Source of the DNA: RGIG6165 sp045545175 | GTDB lineage: Bacteria > Bacillota > Clostridia > Oscillospirales > Feifaniaceae | Direction: 5' to 3' | Assembly: GCA_045545175.1 (NCBI GenBank) | Contig: JAZQAK010000007.1 | Coordinates: forward strand, 1 to 64,000 | DNA length: 64,000 nt | Shown: positions 59,854 through 64,000 of the stretch, one piece after another | Layout: each line of letters begins with the position of its first letter | Position numbering within the stretch: the first letter of the stretch is position 1 | Notes under the pieces: generated by a model | What the model saw: only the letters and a program-made list of their open reading frames with translations | Database searches by the model: none | What the model was told of the DNA's origin: nothing | Translations under genes and position numbers: made by a program

Positions 59854-61776
59854 CTAATTTATTTTTACCGTTTCCCAGAGGGTGTTGATGTAATCAAGCA
59901 TTTCCGTGTCGAGATTTCTGTAAGCGTAGGTGTTATACAGTTCGGAGAAGTTTTCTATCTCGGGATATAAAACCTCTATTACGTCCTCGCCCATATCCTC
60001 AAGATACGTTTCATTTTCATAAACTATCCTGTTGGGTGATGCGTAGTAGGTGTACTCGGCATTTGCGATTGCCGGTTCCTCTGAGAGCATATAGTTTATG
60101 AATATCTCCGCAAGTTCTTTATTCTGTGAGCCCTTGGGAATACACATGGCGTCTATATAGAAATTGGTGCGTTCGGGATAGTAGAACTGCAAATCCACGT
60201 CGCCTGCCTGATTGTCAGCCATTGTGAAATAGTCACCCGCATAGTAGGCGCCGATTGAGGCTTCGCCCGATTCCATAAGATTGAATATCTCATCCATAAC
60301 CTGACCGTAGCAGAGCGGACGCTGGGTGAGAAGCTCGGCACGAGCCGTCTCCCAAACCTCTTTATCGGTTGAATTTACGTCTAAACCGAGTTTGTACATC
60401 GCCGTACCGAATGCATCACGTGAGTTGTTAAACTGCAGAATGTCACCCGAATACTTTTCGTTCCACATAAGGTCCCAACCGCCCGTATCCGCCTCATCCA
60501 CGACATTAGCATTATAGATTATGCCGATTATGCCGTAGGCGTAGGGCACGGAGTAGCGATTGTCCTTATCGTAATACAGACCCCTGAAGTTTTCGTCTAT
60601 ATTTGAATAGTTGGGAATGTTGTCAAAGTTGAGTTCTTCAAGCATACCCTCATCCGCCATACGAGCAATCATATAGTCAGACGGGATGATAACGTCGTAA
60701 CTTACCGCACCGCTTGATATTTTGTTATACATATCCTCGTTTGAGGTGTAGGTGTCGTAATTTACGACCATTTTAACGCCGTAGGTTTCTTCATACCACT
60801 TTTCAAATTCACGGATAGTATCAAACGTACCCTCGCTGCCGTCCGAGATATATTCACCCCAGTTGTAGACGTTGAGCGTAACCGTTTCTTTTCTGCCTGC
60901 AAAAATGCCCACAGACCCGATAAGCGCAATTATGACTGCAAGAACAATCATTGCGACACGTTTTACTTTTCCCGTTTCCTTTTTCTCTTTCTTGACACCG
61001 TCATTATCCACGACGTTGTTGAGAAGCAAAAGCGTAAGCGTCACGAAGAAAATAATCGTTGCAAGGGCGTACATTTTAGGCGTAACGGTTTTTTTGGTCA
61101 TACCGTAGATACGAATGGGAAGTGTCGTAAAGCCGTTTCCTGCCGTGAAATAACTTATAACAAAGTCGTCAAGCGACAGCGTGAACGCCATTATCGCACC
61201 CGTTACGATACCCGGCATAATTTCGGGAAGCTCGACCTTCAAAAACGCCTTTAAGGGCGTACAACCAAGGTCCATTGCCGCTTCGGGAAGCGATTTATCC
61301 ATCTGCTGTAATTTGGGAAGCACCTGCAAAATCACGTAGGGCAGACAGAAGGTGACGTGTGCTATAAGCATCGTCCAGAAATTAAGGCTCGTCGATGCGC
61401 CGAAAAGCCTGCCCACGAAAACGAACATAAGCATAAGCGATATACCCGTGATAATATCGGGATTGGTCATCGGGATATTGGTCACCGTATTCATCGCCGC
61501 CTTATACCAGCGTGAGCGAAGTCTGTTTATGCCGACTGCCGCCGCAGTGCCCATAACGGTCGATATCGCCGTTGCCGAAAAGGCAAGTATTATGGTGTTT
61601 TTGAGTGCCTGCAAAGTGTCGGTATCCCTTAAAAGTTCCCTGTACCACTTGAGTGAGAAGCCCGTAAATACCGAAAGGCTTTTTCCCTCGTTAAACGAGA
61701 ATACCAGAAGCACCGCAATCGGCGCGAACAAAAACACAAAAATGATTGCTGTATAAATTTTAGAGGCTGTTTTCAT
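59854..61776 (-). CDS. Fused PotC permease - PotD polyamine-binding protein
   Basis: A 640-residue fusion. Residues 1-265 are a PotC-type permease with about six helices and the EAA loop (EAAMDLGCTPLKAF). After a short cytosolic linker and one helix (about 275-300), residues ~310-640 form a PotD-like periplasmic-type binding protein: LNVYNWGEYISDG, YDVIIPSDYMIARM, and NSRDAFGTAMYKLG. The binding domain would be tethered outside by the preceding helix. I choose ATG at 61776 (GGAGGTG upstream); a longer frame reaches 61836. It works with potA and potB to import spermidine/putrescine. Confidence 0.92.
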   Translation of the reverse strand: MKTASKIYTAIIFVFLFAPIAVLLVFSFNEGKSLSVFTGFSLKWYRELLRDTDTLQALKNTIILAFSATAISTVMGTAAAVGINRLRSRWYKAAMNTVTNIPMTNPDIITGISLMLMFVFVGRLFGASTSLNFWTMLIAHVTFCLPYVILQVLPKLQQMDKSLPEAAMDLGCTPLKAFLKVELPEIMPGIVTGAIMAFTLSLDDFVISYFTAGNGFTTLPIRIYGMTKKTVTPKMYALATIIFFVTLTLLLLNNVVDNDGVKKEKKETGKVKRVAMIVLAVIIALIGSVGIFAGRKETVTLNVYNWGEYISDGSEGTFDTIREFEKWYEETYGVKMVVNYDTYTSNEDMYNKISSGAVSYDVIIPSDYMIARMADEGMLEELNFDNIPNYSNIDENFRGLYYDKDNRYSVPYAYGIIGIIYNANVVDEADTGGWDLMWNEKYSGDILQFNNSRDAFGTAMYKLGLDVNSTDKEVWETARAELLTQRPLCYGQVMDEIFNLMESGEASIGAYYAGDYFTMADNQAGDVDLQFYYPERTNFYIDAMCIPKGSQNKELAEIFINYMLSEEPAIANAEYTYYASPNRIVYENETYLEDMGEDVIEVLYPEIENFSELYNTYAYRNLDTEMLDYINTLWETVKIN

Positions 61777-61777
61777 T

Positions 61778-62644
61778 CTATTCACCTCCGTAAACGTGCT
61801 TTGCGGTAAAGTACTTGACGAGTGCCATACATACAAGCAGAATCACCATTAAAATAAATGCGATTGCCGCCGCAAAATGCAGATTGTTTGCCACGTACTG
61901 TCCCTCAATGGCGTCACCTATGAGGAAAAACTTACCGTTACCGAGTTTCTGCGAAATGTAAAACGTGCTGATTGAGGGAATGAGCACCATCGTCACACCC
62001 GATATGACACCGGGCAGAGAAAGCGGAAAAATCACCCTGCGGAGCACGCCAAACGAGTTACAACCCAAATCTCTTGCCGCTTCAAAAAGCCTCGTATCCA
62101 TTTTCGCCATTATCGAATACAAGGGCAGAATCATATAGGGGAAATAGTCGTACACCATACCTATAACGACCGCCGTTTCGGTGCCTATCATATGAAGCGG
62201 ACCGATGCCGAGTTTGCCGATTATGCCGTTGATAATACCCGTGTCCTGCAAAATCGTCATCCACGCATACGTGCGGATAAGAAAGTTCATCCACATTGGT
62301 ATCATAACGAGCGTCATCATAGTCTTCTGCGCTTTTTCCGAGGCACGTGCCATAATGTAGGCAATCGGATAGCCTAAAAGCAGGCTTATCGCCGTGGATA
62401 TCGCCGCAAGTTTGAGTGAACGCATAAATATGAGAATATACGTGCGTACCTCCCTGACCGTACCGTCATCCTCGGTCAGATTGCTCGTTGCGGTGAAAAA
62501 GCGAGTTATATTTTCCGTGGTGAAGGAAAAGTTATTGTCCGTAAAAGCGTAGTAGGCTATGAAAATAAGCGGTACTACCACGAAAAGAAATGACCAGACC
62601 GAATACTGTGTTATCGCAAGTCTGCCACTGTGCTTTTTTCTCAT
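61778..62644 (-). CDS. potB: Spermidine/putrescine ABC transporter permease PotB
   Basis: A 288-residue inner permease with six helices and the EAA loop EAARDLGCNSFGVLRRVIFP (about residue 195). It forms the heterodimeric channel with the PotC half of the fusion protein. It overlaps potA by four bases and ends one base before the potC-potD start. Confidence 0.94.
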   Translation of the reverse strand: MRKKHSGRLAITQYSVWSFLFVVVPLIFIAYYAFTDNNFSFTTENITRFFTATSNLTEDDGTVREVRTYILIFMRSLKLAAISTAISLLLGYPIAYIMARASEKAQKTMMTLVMIPMWMNFLIRTYAWMTILQDTGIINGIIGKLGIGPLHMIGTETAVVIGMVYDYFPYMILPLYSIMAKMDTRLFEAARDLGCNSFGVLRRVIFPLSLPGVISGVTMVLIPSISTFYISQKLGNGKFFLIGDAIEGQYVANNLHFAAAIAFILMVILLVCMALVKYFTAKHVYGGE

Positions 62645-63759
62645 TCTTCGTCCTCACCTCCGGGATTGGAGAGTTCGTCAAGCTCGTTCGAGAAGGACGA
62701 ATAATCCCCGAACATACCTGAGTATTTTGACTTTTTCATAATGTGTATCGCATCAGGCTCGAGATATATGCCGATTTTTGCATCAACCTCTACCCCGTCT
62801 GTCGTCTGTATCATCCACTTAAAGCCCTTGATGTCAACGATTATCTCGTAGTGGACGCCCATAAACGTAACCGACGTGACCGTTCCGCAGAGCATACCCT
62901 TATCCTCGGGCACGATGTCAACGTCTTCGGGACGGATTACAACGTCAACCGCCTCGTTTTTGTCAAAGCCGGTGTCAAGACAGTCAAAAATATGTCCCGC
63001 AAATTTAACCTTTTTATCCTCGAGCATAACACCGTCAACGATGTTACTTTCGCCGATAAAGTCGGCAACGAAGGCGTTTACAGGCTCGTTATATATATCC
63101 TGAGGTGTGCCTATCTGCTGGATTTTACCCTCACTCATAACCACGACCGTGTCGGACATACTCATCGCTTCCTCCTGGTCGTGAGTGACGAATATAAAGG
63201 TTATACCCGTGCTTTTCTGTATCTTCTTAAGCTCCTGCTGCATATCCTTGCGGAGCTTTAAATCGAGTGCACCGAGCGGCTCGTCAAGAAGCAGAACCTT
63301 GGGGTGATTTATAAGTGCCCTTGCTATCGCAACACGCTGCTGCTGACCGCCCGAAAGACTCGTCACACTTCTCTGGGCAAAGCCTGAAAGCATTACGAGT
63401 GAGAGCATCTGCTCAACCTTTTCTTTTATCTCGGCTTTGGGCAATTTACGCTCGTGAAGCGGAAATGCAACGTTTTCAAAAACGTTGAGATGCGGAAAAA
63501 GTGCATATTTCTGAAAAACCGTATTTACGTTTCTTTTATGGGGAGGCGTGTCGTTTATCCTCTCACCCATAAACACCACGTCACCCTCGTCGGGATACTC
63601 AAAACCGCCGATAAGACGAAGCGTCGTCGTCTTACCGCAGCCCGACGGACCGAGAAGCGTCACAAACTCGTTATCGTATATGTCAAGGCTGATGTTGTCA
63701 AGCACCGTCTCCCCGTCAAACGCCTTTGATATATTTTTAAGTTCGATTATTTTTTTCAT
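62641..63759 (-). CDS. potA: Spermidine/putrescine ABC transporter ATPase PotA
   Basis: A 372-residue ABC ATPase. Walker A is LLGPSGCGKTTTLR (about residue 38), the signature is LSGGQQQRVAIARAL (about 134), and Walker B is VLLLDEPLGALD (about 155). A TOBE domain follows from about 275. I choose ATG at 63759 (GGGAGAG upstream) over a frame that opens at 63792. It powers polyamine uptake with PotB and the PotCD fusion and is the first gene of the unit. Confidence 0.94.
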   Translation of the reverse strand: MKKIIELKNISKAFDGETVLDNISLDIYDNEFVTLLGPSGCGKTTTLRLIGGFEYPDEGDVVFMGERINDTPPHKRNVNTVFQKYALFPHLNVFENVAFPLHERKLPKAEIKEKVEQMLSLVMLSGFAQRSVTSLSGGQQQRVAIARALINHPKVLLLDEPLGALDLKLRKDMQQELKKIQKSTGITFIFVTHDQEEAMSMSDTVVVMSEGKIQQIGTPQDIYNEPVNAFVADFIGESNIVDGVMLEDKKVKFAGHIFDCLDTGFDKNEAVDVVIRPEDVDIVPEDKGMLCGTVTSVTFMGVHYEIIVDIKGFKWMIQTTDGVEVDAKIGIYLEPDAIHIMKKSKYSGMFGDYSSFSNELDELSNPGGEDEE

Positions 63760-63798
63760 ACCGTTCTCTCCCTCTACAGCCGAAGCTGACATAAAAAT

Positions 63799-63829
63799 AA
63801 GCAGTATGCTGTATGCATACTGCTTGTAA
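63799..63829 (-). terminator. Hairpin with T-run upstream of potA
   Basis: AAGCAGTATGC / GCATACTGCTT with a 5-base loop, followed on the minus strand by ATTTTTAT. It ends a transcript from outside the window or attenuates the pot operon. Confidence 0.5.
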
Positions 63830-64000
63830 TTACGGTATTAAACGGCTCAAACCGAGCCTTCATTCCCAATGGATTTAGAGTCTATATAGCAAGCTTTTAC
63901 TACTCTTATTGACCATTTCACAAGTTGTATGCCACAGGCACATATTTTTAATAACTAACTAGTAAAACTGAGCTTTTAACTCAATCAATATCTTGCTTCG
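63830..64000. other. Non-coding window edge upstream of potA
   Basis: AT-rich with no supported ORF. A small hairpin GGCTC / GAGCC occurs near 63852-63866. I see no clear promoter. Confidence 0.4.

Noticed and set aside
59829..59860. Simple-repeat mobile-element end (GAATTCCGAATTACGAATTCC-like string) after the XRE terminator
   Set aside because: The string is short and low in complexity, and no partner copy is visible in the window.

Overview
The window looks like the chromosome of an anaerobic, endospore-forming, Gram-positive member of the Clostridia (Firmicutes), most like the gut Oscillospirales/Ruminococcaceae type. The evidence is Spo0A, SpoIVB and a SpoVB-type flippase, HemZ, the CdaA/CdaR cyclic-di-AMP pair, a single-chain GlyRS, SLH-anchored surface proteins, AGGAGG-type ribosome binding sites and a V-type ATPase. 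The lineage is an inference from gene content. No rRNA is present to fix it.

Layout. (1) 1-11146, minus strand: an 11-gene housekeeping operon, in transcription order recJ, relA, dtd, MBL hydrolase, hemZ, nucleoside kinase, zinc-ribbon protein, spoVB-like, mazG, hup, rqcP. Many junctions overlap by ATGA. (2) 11261-12505, plus: a sodium:alanine-type symporter. (3) 12502-19369, minus: FAD dehydrogenase, cdaR, cdaA, a NifS-like enzyme with a DUF3343 partner, ispF, ispD, carD. (4) 19461-30167, minus: spo0A, a PHP phosphatase, a large FAD oxidoreductase, spoIVB, then galK, mfd, pth and a stand-alone GlmU-type acetyltransferase. (5) 30293-35326, plus: glyS, dCMP deaminase, flavin reductase, aminotransferase, and an SLH-anchored cell-wall amidase. 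(6) 35618-42748, minus: a seven-gene V-ATPase operon E-(DUF2764-like)-A-B-D-I-K without C, F or G. Its K subunit carries Na+-binding-type residues, and a terminator-like hairpin lies in its leader. (7) 42858-44156: an AraC regulator, tRNA-Leu(UAG), and an unusual array of small hairpins. (8) 44157-52725, minus: three related secreted proteins (an SLH anchor with a cohesin-like domain, a cohesin-like/dockerin protein, and a 1854-residue beta-helix protein with cohesin-like and dockerin-like modules). (9) 52726-55047: a structured leader, a tetR gene behind a possible invertible promoter, and a tyrosine recombinase. (10) 55215-58964, plus: an envelope-lipid operon (acyltransferase, PAP2, GtrA, PHP, DUF1461) ending in a RAYT transposase. 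(11) 58996-59782: a divergent SLOG / XRE pair. (12) 59854-63759, minus: polyamine transporter potA, potB and a fused potC-potD.

How they fit together. Several parts point to Na+-based energetics (V-ATPase, alanine symporter) and to a decorated cell surface (SLH proteins, amidase, cohesin/dockerin-like trio). The accessory stretch 43.7-55.2 kb holds most of the unexplained DNA: repeated hairpins, a nested inverted-repeat leader, and recombinase-associated inverted sites around a promoter. The strongest candidates for something undescribed are the possible tetR promoter switch with its adjacent recombinase, the hairpin array next to tRNA-Leu, and the SLH/cohesin/dockerin trio.
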